From Solitalea koreensis (GTDB lineage: Bacteria > Bacteroidota > Bacteroidia > Sphingobacteriales > Sphingobacteriaceae): a DNA stretch of 64,000 bases. The DNA lies in NCBI RefSeq assembly GCF_900182575.1, contig NZ_FXSZ01000005.1:1-64000 (forward strand), written 5' to 3'. The position numbers and the translations under genes are program-made. Below the pieces are notes generated by a model. That model was not told the origin of the DNA. It did not search any database and saw only the letters and a program-made list of their open reading frames with translations. Within the stretch, counting starts at the first letter, position 1, and the number at the start of each line of letters is the position of its first letter. Of this stretch, positions 34,790-43,028 are shown piece after piece.

Positions 34790-35245
34790 CTAGGTATTTG
34801 AAATAGTTAAGGTAGTTCCGCTTAGAGTTACAGCATATTTTTTGAGTGCAGATACATTGCCTCCGGTATTAGGGCCGTTAATTACCGAGCCATTGAAACC
34901 AAAGTTGCTCTGATGGTTATTGCAATGAAGTCGCTGATTCGCAGCGTCAAATGTTAAGGTAGTGCCTTCATGCGTACAGGAAGCCTGTAAGGCAATGAAT
35001 GATGAAGCAGCATTTGCTGCATTAATACGGCCAATAAGCACACCGTTTTTGGTGGTGTTGCTGCCAACATTGGCTAAGGATGAGATGTCGATAGAAAATG
35101 GAATGTCGCCTCCTGCAGCTCCAGGGCCTGGTTTTGGATCAGGTGTAGGTGCATTACTTCCACTGCTACAAGCAGCAACGAGGCCTCCCGTGCAAACAAC
35201 TGCCGCACCGATGCCTAGTTTAGATAAAAATTCGTTTCTTTTCAT
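34790..35245 (-). CDS. Rieske [2Fe-2S] domain lipoprotein
   Basis: A 151-residue protein with a signal and lipobox (LVAAC, Cys26), a Pro/Gly-rich linker (about 30-46), then a Rieske domain. The cluster ligands are visible: CTHEG (Cys90, His92) and, 15 residues on, CNNH (Cys108, His111), the C-x-H-x15-C-x2-H pattern. No cytochrome b or oxygenase subunit is beside it. A stand-alone envelope redox protein; the partner is unknown. Confidence 0.9.
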   Translation of the reverse strand: MKRNEFLSKLGIGAAVVCTGGLVAACSSGSNAPTPDPKPGPGAAGGDIPFSIDISSLANVGSNTTKNGVLIGRINAANAASSFIALQASCTHEGTTLTFDAANQRLHCNNHQSNFGFNGSVINGPNTGGNVSALKKYAVTLSGTTLTISNT

Positions 35246-35414
35246 GGTTGGTAAAGGGTTGTTAGTTGAACAATTCCATGCTTAAACAAAATAAGTAGAA
35301 ATAAAAATATGTATGTTGTTAAAAAAACTACGTGAAATAAAACAGAAAGGTTGCCTAGATTTAATAAAGTTTGGATTTCGTTCATATGAATTTCATCTTA
35401 TGGCTCAAAAAAAG

Positions 35415-35422
35415 TAAATTTG
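35415..35422 (+). promoter_or_regulatory. promoter -7 element for gyrB
   Basis: TAAATTTG matches TAnnTTTG, 25 bp before the gyrB start codon. Confidence 0.5.
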
Positions 35423-35447
35423 GTTTTTTGTAAATGAATATCCCAAA

Positions 35448-37406
35448 ATGAGCGCAATAGTAGAAGACAAATCAAATTATTCAGCGGATAATATTCAGGT
35501 ACTCGAAGGTTTAGAGGCGGTTAGGAAACGACCTGCGATGTACATCGGCGATACAGGTTTTAAAGGTTTACATCACCTGGTTTATGAGGTCGTTGACAAT
35601 TCGATAGATGAGGCACTCGCCGGGTATTGTAACGATATCCATGTAACTATCCACAAAGATAATTCAATAACAGTTAAAGATAATGGCCGGGGTATTCCAA
35701 CCGGAATGCATACCAAAGAAAAGCGATCAGCACTAGAAGTAGTAATGACCGTTCTCCATGCTGGTGGTAAATTCGATAAAGATACTTACAAGGTATCCGG
35801 CGGGTTACACGGTGTTGGGGTTTCCTGTGTGAATGCGCTTTCAACTTTGCTAAGGGCAGAAGTTCACCGTGATGGAAAAATTTGGGTGCAGGAATATCAT
35901 CAGGGTAAACCGCAATTCGATGTGAAAATTGTTGGTGATACCGTTAGTTCGGGTACTACAGTTACTTTTCATCCAGATCCAGAAATATTTACAATAACGA
36001 CTGAATATAAGTTTGATACGCTTTCTGCGCGTTTGCGGGAATTAGCTTATCTGAACAAAGGTATTCGTTTAACGCTTTATGATGAACGTGAAGAGGGCGA
36101 AGATGGCACTATTCTTACTGAAAGTTTCTATTCAGAAGGAGGATTAAAAGAGTTTGTCACTTACCTTGATGGCACACGTGAACCTTTGATTCCGGAGCCT
36201 ATTTATATTGAGGGCATGAAATCAGGGATTCCGGTTGAGCTAGCTCTTCAATACAATAGCACTTACTCGGAAAATGTTCATTCTTACGTAAATAATATTA
36301 ATACCATTGAAGGTGGTACCCATGTAGCCGGTTTTCGCCGTGGTTTAACGCGTACGCTTAAAGCTTATGCCGATAAAAACGGTTTGCTAAAGAATATGAA
36401 GGTTGAAATTACAGGTGATGACTTCCGCGAAGGTTTAACCGCAGTAATTTCAGTTAAGGTACAGGAACCTCAATTTGAAGGTCAAACTAAAACCAAACTG
36501 GGTAACAATGAGGTAACCGGTGCTGTTGACCAAGCGGTAGGTGAAATGTTGAGCAATTACCTGGAAGAGAATCCGAAAGAAGCCCGGATGATTGTTCAGA
36601 AGGTTATTCTTGCTGCTACTGCTCGCTCTGCGGCGCGTAAGGCCCGCGAAATGGTACAGCGTAAGAATGTTTTATCAAGTACCAGCTTACCAGGTAAACT
36701 TTCCGATTGTTCTGAAAACGATCCTGCAGTTTGCGAATTGTATTTGGTCGAGGGTGATTCGGCGGGAGGTACTGCAAAGCAAGGTCGTAATCGTGCTTAT
36801 CAGGCTATTCTTCCATTGAAAGGTAAAATCCTTAACGTGGAAAAGGCCATGGAGTATAAGATCTATGAAAACGATGAGATCAAGAATATGTTTACCGCCA
36901 TGGGGGTTAGTATTGGTACTCTTGAAGACGGAAAAGCATTGAACATAGAGAAATTGCGCTACCATAAGATCATTATCATGACGGATGCTGATATCGACGG
37001 GTCGCACATTACAACGCTTATTCTTACGTTCTTCTTCCGTTACATGAAAGAACTGATCGAGTTCGGATATATTTACATTGCTTACCCTCCGTTATATCTT
37101 GTTAAAAAGGGGAAGGATTCTGAATATTGCTGGACCGAAGAGCAACGAATTGCAGCCGTTGATCGGTTAAAGGGCGGAGGTAAAGAAGATAGCGTTCATA
37201 TTCAGCGTTACAAAGGTTTGGGAGAGATGAATTCCGAACAATTATGGAGTACTACCATGAACCCTGAAACCCGTACCTTGCGTCAGGTAACGATTGAGAA
37301 TGCTGCAGAATGTGACCATATTTTCTCTATGTTAATGGGGGATGAGGTTGCTCCTCGTCGCGAGTTTATTGAGAAGAACGCAAAGTATGCAAAAATTGAC
37401 GTTTAA
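35448..37406 (+). CDS. gyrB: DNA gyrase subunit B
   Basis: ATP-driven subunit that introduces negative supercoils with GyrA. The 652-residue protein has the GHKL ATPase domain (VVDNSIDEALAG, DNGRGIPTGMH, SGGLHGVGVSCVNALS), the transducer domain, and TOPRIM with YLVEGDSAGGTAKQGRNR (Glu435) and IIIMTDADIDGSHI. The C-terminal motif QRYKGLGEMN is also present. Length is normal for a gyrB without inserts. It stands alone with a terminator behind it. Confidence 0.98.
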   Translation: MSAIVEDKSNYSADNIQVLEGLEAVRKRPAMYIGDTGFKGLHHLVYEVVDNSIDEALAGYCNDIHVTIHKDNSITVKDNGRGIPTGMHTKEKRSALEVVMTVLHAGGKFDKDTYKVSGGLHGVGVSCVNALSTLLRAEVHRDGKIWVQEYHQGKPQFDVKIVGDTVSSGTTVTFHPDPEIFTITTEYKFDTLSARLRELAYLNKGIRLTLYDEREEGEDGTILTESFYSEGGLKEFVTYLDGTREPLIPEPIYIEGMKSGIPVELALQYNSTYSENVHSYVNNINTIEGGTHVAGFRRGLTRTLKAYADKNGLLKNMKVEITGDDFREGLTAVISVKVQEPQFEGQTKTKLGNNEVTGAVDQAVGEMLSNYLEENPKEARMIVQKVILAATARSAARKAREMVQRKNVLSSTSLPGKLSDCSENDPAVCELYLVEGDSAGGTAKQGRNRAYQAILPLKGKILNVEKAMEYKIYENDEIKNMFTAMGVSIGTLEDGKALNIEKLRYHKIIIMTDADIDGSHITTLILTFFFRYMKELIEFGYIYIAYPPLYLVKKGKDSEYCWTEEQRIAAVDRLKGGGKEDSVHIQRYKGLGEMNSEQLWSTTMNPETRTLRQVTIENAAECDHIFSMLMGDEVAPRREFIEKNAKYAKIDV

Positions 37407-37441
37407 TCAGGATTGCATTGATTTCCGATTCATATAAAGAT

Positions 37442-37472
37442 GATGGCTGCCAAATTTTGGTGGCCATTTTTA
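37442..37472 (+). terminator. terminator of gyrB
   Basis: ATGGC-TG-CCAA / TTGG-TG-GCCAT stem with two G-T pairs in the middle, followed by TTTTT. Confidence 0.7.
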
Positions 37473-37478
37473 TTGACA

Positions 37479-38333
37479 TTATTCTTTTATAGGTTTCAAA
37501 TTCAGATTAATAGCACCACTCTTCTGAAAGCTGGATTGCATAATAATTCGATACGTTTTTAATCCATCTGTTACTTTTAAGATGGAGGTATTGGGTGGAA
37601 TACGTCCAAGATTTTCAGCATAAAGCAACAGTTCATTATGAGCTTGCGTTAATTGCAAATGCAGGCGAATAGGTTGTTTTGAAATTCGCTCTTTTGTTAG
37701 GATTTCTTTTTTATTTAAGAAAACAGTAATCGTATCGTCATCAATTTCTCCATAATCAGTAATCGTAACCGTAATGTTTCTATTCTTAAGCAACAGAGTT
37801 TTCACAGGCTCAATGCTTCTTGTGGTTGAAGGTTGATCAACTTTGGCGGTAATTGGTTGAGTAGGGGAGGGTGGGGCTGTTGGTTTTTGAAACTCTGTGG
37901 TATCCTGGTTGATTTTTGTAAGAAAAATTGCACCCGGGGAACATTTCCCTCCGTCTGTTCCAATTCCTGCCCAGCTGCCTTGTAAATATTCTTTGCCATC
38001 TTTTTTCATGTAAAGTAAGCCCATGGTTTTGATACATATCACCCACCCAAGGGGTTTTACTTCTTCTAATATTGCTGATTCTGATAAATTCATGACATGA
38101 TGGTCAAAATTACCTGATACCATTAAACGAGCAATCACTTCAGTCGCAATATAAGTGCGTGAAATACCTGTGATTTGATTTCCATTTTGTTTGATAATTA
38201 GCTCATAAGTATATTTTTCTGAATAGCCACCCGGCTTTTGATTCAGGATACCCGACCAGGTTCCACTAAGGTTCTGAGCGAAAAGAAAAATGGGTAAGAA
38301 TAAAGCAGTAAGTATTAAGTAAAACTTTTTCAT
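37479..38333 (-). CDS. secreted hypothetical protein
   Basis: Not recognised. A 284-residue protein with a signal peptide (about 1-19, ending LFAQ). The first domain (about 20-140) has the NLSGTWSGILNQ and YTYELIIKQNGNQITGIS pattern of lipocalin-like secreted proteins; a Pro/Thr/Ser linker (about 150-175) leads to a second beta-rich domain (VTITDYGEIDDDTITVFLNKKEI), as in proteins with DUF-type beta-sandwich ends. It converges on gyrB. Confidence 0.65.
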   Translation of the reverse strand: MKKFYLILTALFLPIFLFAQNLSGTWSGILNQKPGGYSEKYTYELIIKQNGNQITGISRTYIATEVIARLMVSGNFDHHVMNLSESAILEEVKPLGWVICIKTMGLLYMKKDGKEYLQGSWAGIGTDGGKCSPGAIFLTKINQDTTEFQKPTAPPSPTQPITAKVDQPSTTRSIEPVKTLLLKNRNITVTITDYGEIDDDTITVFLNKKEILTKERISKQPIRLHLQLTQAHNELLLYAENLGRIPPNTSILKVTDGLKTYRIIMQSSFQKSGAINLNLKPIKE

Positions 38334-38434
38334 TATGAGAAGTTCTGCTTAATATACTGAAAGTCTATTGATTATAAAAAAAACGCCTATTGTTTTTTAA
38401 CGATATCTTGAACAAGTTTGACGTCCTGATTAAA

Positions 38435-38899
38435 TTAGGCCGTTTGCGTTAGGGTTAATGTCGAATTAGCATAATCAATAACCGCGCGGTATTTTACTAA
38501 AATGTCGCTTCCTATTACACCGATTACCTTTTCATATCCTAGCTTTTCATAAGCAGTATTAATATGTGAAAGATCAAGTACTGCGGCGTCGAAGTTTTCT
38601 ACTTGCAAATCGCCTAATTGCAGGTTAATGGTAGCGCGGAAACATTGCATGGAGTTGGTGCCCAGGCCGGTTGATAGTTTTTCTTCTTCATGAAATACTT
38701 CTGGGTCGATGATTTCCTGCAGCATCGAATGATCGAACGCTGTTTTTGAAGCGCCTGTGTCAAGAATAGCTTTAATTTTCACCCCATTTACTTCAATTTC
38801 AATTTTGGGATGATAACCATCTCCATCCAAACTGAAAATATCCAGCGGGAGTTTATATGACTTGGTTTTTGAAATTAACGTTGCAAGGTTGAAGATCAT
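38435..38899 (-). CDS. retropepsin-like aspartic protease family protein
   Basis: A 154-residue protein of clan AA. The active-site motif ILDTGASKTAFD (Asp47) is followed by the flap and the GVIGSDILVKYRAVIDY segment that replaces the second half in single-domain aspartic proteases, which must dimerise. No signal peptide is seen. Possibly a housekeeping protease; substrate unknown. Confidence 0.85.
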   Translation of the reverse strand: MIFNLATLISKTKSYKLPLDIFSLDGDGYHPKIEIEVNGVKIKAILDTGASKTAFDHSMLQEIIDPEVFHEEEKLSTGLGTNSMQCFRATINLQLGDLQVENFDAAVLDLSHINTAYEKLGYEKVIGVIGSDILVKYRAVIDYANSTLTLTQTA

Positions 38900-39206
38900 G
38901 GATTGTTGAAACTAATTAAGCAAAGAAACAAAAGAAAATTGTTAACTTTTGCTTTCGTTTAACAATCATGATCAAAAAGTGTTACTTGTAGTTTTTGTCT
39001 TAACATCGTTTACAAGTGTAAGTGTCAATATAGCTCAACAACAAAACAAAAGATGCCTTCTATAAGATTATCTACAGAGGAACTTCGCTTCCTCTTCTTC
39101 CGTCAGATGCTTGTTTTGTAACAAGAGTTGTGTGAAAAAAGTATGTAAAAAGATAAAGGCGAACTTGAAAGTTCGCCTTTTATAAAATTTATCAGCTTAA
39201 TTCAGA
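38900..39206. other. intergenic region between protease gene and mdh
   Basis: No gene seen. Besides the mdh terminator it contains a hairpin GAGGAA-ctt-cgc-TTCCTC near 39076-39093 and AT-rich sequence that I cannot assign. Confidence 0.4.
39153..39183 (-). terminator. terminator of mdh
   Basis: AAAGGCGAACT / AGTTCGCCTTT stem with a TGAA loop, just past the mdh stop on the minus strand, with a T-rich stretch beyond on that strand. Confidence 0.85.
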
Positions 39207-40145
39207 TTAAACCAGTTTCATATCAACTAAAACGTTGTTCATGTTACGAACTGCATCAGCACTCTTAGCAAATGCCGCTTGTTCTTCTTCGTTTAGTTTG
39301 AAGTCAATGATTTTCTCCCAACCATTTTTACCAACAACTACAGGGACACCCATGCAGATATCGTTTTGACCGTATTCGCCTTCCAAATAAACACTTGAAG
39401 CAAAAACACGTTTTTCATCGCGAACAATTGCCTCAACCATTGCTGCACCTGCAGCTCCAGGAGCGTACCATGCTGAAGTACCCAATAAGCCTGTAAGCGT
39501 TGCACCGCCAACCATTGTATCAGCTGCTACTTTTTTCAAGGTGTCAGCATCGATGTAGTTAGAAACCGGAGTGCCATTATAAGTAGCTAAACGAGTTAAA
39601 GGAATCATCGTTGTATCACCGTGACCACCAACTACAGTACCGTGAATTTCGTTAGGAGAACAGTTCATCGCCTGGCTCAAGTAATATTTGAAGCGTGATG
39701 AGTCCAAGGCTCCACCCATACCAATAATGCGATTTTTAGGAAGACCCAAAGCTTTGAAAGCTAGATAAGTCATCGTATCCATTGGATTAGAGATGATAAG
39801 GAAGATCGCGTTTGGTGAATGTTTAAGGATATTTTCAGCAACACCTTTTACGATTCCTGCATTGATTCCGATCAATTCTTCGCGAGTCATTCCCGGTTTA
39901 CGAGGCAAACCTGAAGTGATTACTACTACATCAGAACCGGCAGTTTTGGTGTAATCGTTGGTAGAACCAGTTATCTTGGTATCAAAGCCTAAAAGAGTAG
40001 CAGTTTGCATCATATCCATAGCTTTACCTTCGGCAAAACCTTCTTTAATATCCAGCAAAACTACTTCAGAAGCCAACTCTTTGCGAGCGATGTTGTCTGC
40101 ACAGGTAGCTCCAACGGCTCCCGCACCAACTACGGTTATTTTCAT
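39207..40145 (-). CDS. mdh: malate dehydrogenase
   Basis: Interconverts malate and oxaloacetate with NAD. The 312-residue protein has the GAGAVGATCADNIA NAD motif at the start, TSGLPRKPGMTREEL with substrate-binding Arg residues, ISNPMDTMTYLA, SRFKYYLSQ and the catalytic VVGGHGDTT His. I start at the ATG giving MKITVVGAG; a longer frame adds 45 residues unlike the family. Of the lactate-dehydrogenase-like malate dehydrogenase type common in this phylum. Confidence 0.97.
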   Translation of the reverse strand: MKITVVGAGAVGATCADNIARKELASEVVLLDIKEGFAEGKAMDMMQTATLLGFDTKITGSTNDYTKTAGSDVVVITSGLPRKPGMTREELIGINAGIVKGVAENILKHSPNAIFLIISNPMDTMTYLAFKALGLPKNRIIGMGGALDSSRFKYYLSQAMNCSPNEIHGTVVGGHGDTTMIPLTRLATYNGTPVSNYIDADTLKKVAADTMVGGATLTGLLGTSAWYAPGAAGAAMVEAIVRDEKRVFASSVYLEGEYGQNDICMGVPVVVGKNGWEKIIDFKLNEEEQAAFAKSADAVRNMNNVLVDMKLV

Positions 40146-40249
40146 ATTTGTTAAATGTTTTGAGTTATACAATATGTGCCACGAAGATAGCAGTTTCTGA
40201 AATAAGTTTTGAAGGGATTGGGCAAAGTATTTGAAAGTTCTTCTAATAG

Positions 40250-40891
40250 TTAGATGGTGGCGATTTCTCTTAAAATCCATCGTAGTTCACTTAACATCAT
40301 AGCAGTTGCTCCCCAAATTACTTTATCGTTTAAAATATAACATGGAGCATTGAACTGAAGTTCCTGTGAGTTAATTATTGATCTTTCTGAGATAATCGTA
40401 TCATCAAGCAATTCAGTTAATTTTATTTCCAGCAGCTCATTTACTTCTTTCACGTACAGTGTAAAACTTGGACGGTGGTTTACATATGCTAAAACTACTT
40501 TAACTAAAAACTTACTGGGAGGGATATAAACATCCGATAATTCTCCTAAGATAGTCGTTCTCGAAGGATCAATTCCGATTTCTTCCTTAGCTTCTCTCAG
40601 AGCTGTTTGAATTAATGAACGATCTTCAGGTTCCATTTTTCCACCGGGTAAACCAATTTGTCCACTGTGAATTCCCGAATAAACGGGTCTTTGGATAAAT
40701 GGGATATAGATTTCGTTTAAATGAGGGTAGAGCAAGATAAGCACACCGCTTTTTCTTGCATCGCTTAAATCATAGCCTTTGTCATAATCAGGAAGTCGCA
40801 ACTGTGGAATCATTTGCAGATGGGCATTTTTGCCAGGCAAAGGTTGTTGAAGACGAGTTTCTAATTTATGGATAAGATGAGTGAAGGTCAT
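40250..40891 (-). CDS. Nudix hydrolase (CoA pyrophosphatase-like)
   Basis: A 213-residue Nudix protein with the full box GLPGGKMEPEDRSLIQTALREAKEEIGI split as GGKMEPEDR and REAKEEIGI (about residues 98-122). The nearby LIQTALREA and the GQIGLPGGK lead-in resemble the NudL/CoA diphosphatase group. Likely clears nucleotide-type diphosphates; the exact substrate is not shown. It ends 104 bp before the mdh start (same strand). Confidence 0.88.
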   Translation of the reverse strand: MTFTHLIHKLETRLQQPLPGKNAHLQMIPQLRLPDYDKGYDLSDARKSGVLILLYPHLNEIYIPFIQRPVYSGIHSGQIGLPGGKMEPEDRSLIQTALREAKEEIGIDPSRTTILGELSDVYIPPSKFLVKVVLAYVNHRPSFTLYVKEVNELLEIKLTELLDDTIISERSIINSQELQFNAPCYILNDKVIWGATAMMLSELRWILREIATI

Positions 40892-41337
40892 ATTTAAAGA
40901 TAAGAAGTTAAAGTAGTTGTTGAATGCTAAAAGAACAGGATGGAATGCGAAACATGATAAAATTTTTATTCTTTTTTTGTTCAGTCCGAAAATAACGGAC
41001 TGAAAGAAATATCTTCGAGTTATAAGATCATTTAAAAAGAGTAAAGTTTTATCAGGTAAAGGGATTGTTTTACTTAGGAAGCATTTGAAGAATCCTGAGA
41101 GAAGGCATTAATGCAAAAAAACTAGACGATACTACACTCCGAATAAAGATTTGGCTTCTTTTTCCTCGAAATATACAATAAATGAAGAATTACATAGAAA
41201 AGGAGAAGTTCACGCCAACGTTATTTATTAATGGACTCAACTTTGGATCAGAATTCTGTAACAATATTTGGGTGAATTGACCTTAAGGATTTTAGCGCTA
41301 AATTGAGCAGTTACAAGATGTGCACCTACAAAAACAA
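40892..41337. other. 446-bp non-coding region before the peptide gene
   Basis: No convincing gene. It contains a 9-bp stem TTCAGTCCG / CGGACTGAA (40980-41004) without a T run after it, a chance-size 32-residue frame at 41182-41280, and the candidate promoter of the peptide gene at its right end. Confidence 0.5.
41242..41270 (+). promoter_or_regulatory. candidate promoter of the GG-leader peptide gene
   Basis: TTTG (41242-41245), 17-bp spacer, AATATTTG (41263-41270): one mismatch to TAnnTTTG. The leader would be about 60 bases. Confidence 0.4.
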
Positions 41338-41559
41338 ATGAAAAAGTTATCATTAACAAAACTTGATTTAGCGAGCACTGAAGTGCTTACCAGAGAACAA
41401 TTGAAATTTGTATTGGGAGGAGAAGGTAGTGGTGGATGTCCTGACAGTGAGTGTGATAGCGATAATGATTGCAAAGATCCTAAATGGCCCTATTGTTATA
41501 AGGCGACCTGTATAACAACAGGCTTACCATCCAACACCTGTGGTTTGTATGGTAATTAA
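41338..41559 (+). CDS. Cys-rich double-glycine-leader peptide (putative RiPP precursor)
   Basis: A 73-residue precursor-like peptide. The leader (residues 1-28) has the pattern of Bacteroidota GG-leader peptides: Lys/Leu-rich start, then LTREQLKFVLGG with the Gly-Gly cleavage site at 27-28. The core (29-73) has six Cys (34, 39, 45, 53, 58, 68) and is acidic with Asp/Ser/Gly, e.g. CPDSECDSDNDC. I start at the ATG rather than the GTG 18 bp before. A TlpA-type thioredoxin protein follows 248 bp downstream. No radical SAM enzyme, peptidase exporter or LanM is in the window, so processing genes must be elsewhere. Confidence 0.75.
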   Translation: MKKLSLTKLDLASTEVLTREQLKFVLGGEGSGGCPDSECDSDNDCKDPKWPYCYKATCITTGLPSNTCGLYGN

Positions 41560-41588
41560 ACGGGGCCCACAGGCTTACCTTCCAACAC
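41518..41588 (+). repeat. in-frame 20-bp direct repeat spanning the peptide stop codon
   Basis: ACAGGCTTACCATCCAACAC (41518-41537) recurs at 41569-41588 with one mismatch. The copies are 51 bp apart, that is 17 codons, and both read TGLPSNT in the peptide frame, but the second lies after the stop. Confidence 0.75.
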
Positions 41589-41617
41589 TATGGTAAAGCA
41601 TTTGTAGGGACTTTTTT

Positions 41618-41651
41618 GAGGCTGTCTCAAAAGTCGAGACAGCCTCTTTTG
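41618..41651 (+). terminator. terminator of the peptide gene (GAGGCTGT type)
   Basis: Perfect 11-bp stem GAGGCTGTCTC / GAGACAGCCTC with an AAAAGTC loop and TTTTGTTTT after it. GGCTGTCTCAAAAG (41620-41633) is matched in reverse by CTTTTGAGACAGCC at 41761-41774. Confidence 0.88.
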
Positions 41652-41807
41652 TTTTATTAAAATTTCAAAATGCTTGGCATTTTAAGTTAAATAAAATAAT
41701 AAAAAATTATTTATTTAATCTTTAATTATAAATTTCATAACAAAAAATATATAAATTTTGCTTTTGAGACAGCCCAATCTATTTATTGAACAATCAAATT
41801 AAAACCT

Positions 41808-42917
41808 ATGAAACTACTCCATACTCTATTATTCCTGATGCCATGCTGGGCCTTTTCACAAAGCGGATTAACTATAAAAGGAACTGCCCCCATGTTCATG
41901 GATGGTACCGAAGTTTTACTGGAGCAAGAACCTCCATTTAAGTCCCAGATTTTAAAGAAATTGTACAGCACCAAAATTAGCAATCATAATTTTACATTTT
42001 CCTTAAACCCTAACGGAGCGGAGCGATATTATTTATCGGTAAACGGGCATGGTAAAAGTGTTTTTTTAGAACCTGGAAAAGCAATAATCACTATAATTGA
42101 TTCGGTTTTAAATAAAGTAACAGTTGCTGGCAACTTAGCTTCAGTTGAATATAATAATTATTATGCTGAATTTAGTAAAGATAGTCTGTTTGAAGCCTAT
42201 TCTAAAGCCAAGGAGGATATCAAATACCGTCAGATAGGCAATCGCAAAATAGATATAGTTGCAGCAAGGAATAACTTAAAAAGGCTGGAAGAATTAAAGC
42301 AGCTTATTGATAAGCGGGAGTTAACCCATTGTTTAAATTGGATAAAAGACCATCCAAATTCTCTTATCAATACTAAGATTCTATACGATCAAATATCCTA
42401 TATGCCTGAAGAAGATTTTAAAAAAATATACCTGGCTATGCCCGCTGCTATCAAAACCAATAGTTGGGCTAAGGTGATAGCTTATAGAATAGACAGCCTT
42501 TTTGTTGGCGCCACAGCACCTGAGTTTTCCCAAACTGATACTGCAGATAATAGAATTAGCCTAGCAAGTTTTAGCGGCAAATACGTTTTACTTGATTTCT
42601 GGGCATCCTGGTGTATCCCTTGCAGAAATGAAAACCCTAATTTAACTAAGGCGATGGAAAAGTTTAAAAACAGGAATTTTGCTATTATAAGTATTTCTCA
42701 GGATGACAAAATGAATGATTGGCTCAAAGCGATACATCAGGATGGTTTAGGCTGGACACATTTATCCGACCTAAAGGGCTGGGACAACACGGTATGTCGT
42801 CAATACTATATCCCTTCGATACCCTTTAATTATCTTATTGATCCCAATGGAAAAATTATAGCAAAGGATTTGCATGGAGATGATTTATTAACAAAGCTCG
42901 ACGAATTAATTAAATGA
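41808..42917 (+). CDS. TlpA-type thioredoxin family protein with DUF4369
   Basis: A 369-residue envelope thioredoxin. Signal peptide (about 1-18, ending CWAFSQ), an N-terminal DUF4369-like domain (about 20-130, LTIKGTAPMFMDGTEVLLEQ), a helical linker, and a C-terminal TlpA domain (about 225-369) with the redox motif FWASWCIPCRNENPN (Cys269, Cys272) and the cis-Pro region SIPFNYLIDPNG. Reduces disulfides in the periplasm. It is next to the Cys-rich peptide gene, in the same direction, which suggests (inference) that it acts on that peptide. Confidence 0.92.
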   Translation: MKLLHTLLFLMPCWAFSQSGLTIKGTAPMFMDGTEVLLEQEPPFKSQILKKLYSTKISNHNFTFSLNPNGAERYYLSVNGHGKSVFLEPGKAIITIIDSVLNKVTVAGNLASVEYNNYYAEFSKDSLFEAYSKAKEDIKYRQIGNRKIDIVAARNNLKRLEELKQLIDKRELTHCLNWIKDHPNSLINTKILYDQISYMPEEDFKKIYLAMPAAIKTNSWAKVIAYRIDSLFVGATAPEFSQTDTADNRISLASFSGKYVLLDFWASWCIPCRNENPNLTKAMEKFKNRNFAIISISQDDKMNDWLKAIHQDGLGWTHLSDLKGWDNTVCRQYYIPSIPFNYLIDPNGKIIAKDLHGDDLLTKLDELIK

Positions 42918-42975
42918 ATTTCTAAAAATCATTCATTTGAACTTTTAAGTCCTAATTTATAAGAACTAGCATAAA

Positions 42976-43016
42976 AGAAATAGCTCCCAGTTTTAGGCAA
43001 GGAGCTATTCTTTTTT
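42976..43016. terminator. bidirectional terminator
   Basis: AATAGCTCC / GGAGCTATT (42979-42987 and 43001-43009) with a 13-base loop, T run on the right and A run on the left; between the TlpA gene (+) and the YXWGXW gene (-). Confidence 0.75.
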
Positions 43017-43028
43017 CTTTTGAAAAAC

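Noticed and set aside
39207..40280. 45-residue extension of malate dehydrogenase
   Set aside because: The NAD motif must be at the N-terminus; the extension lies over the end of the Nudix gene.
40980..41004. TTCAGTCCG/CGGACTGAA hairpin as a terminator
   Set aside because: The T run lies before, not after, the stem on the + strand, and no T run follows on the minus strand.
41182..41280. 32-residue frame before the peptide gene
   Set aside because: Too short, no family match, and it overlaps the candidate promoter.
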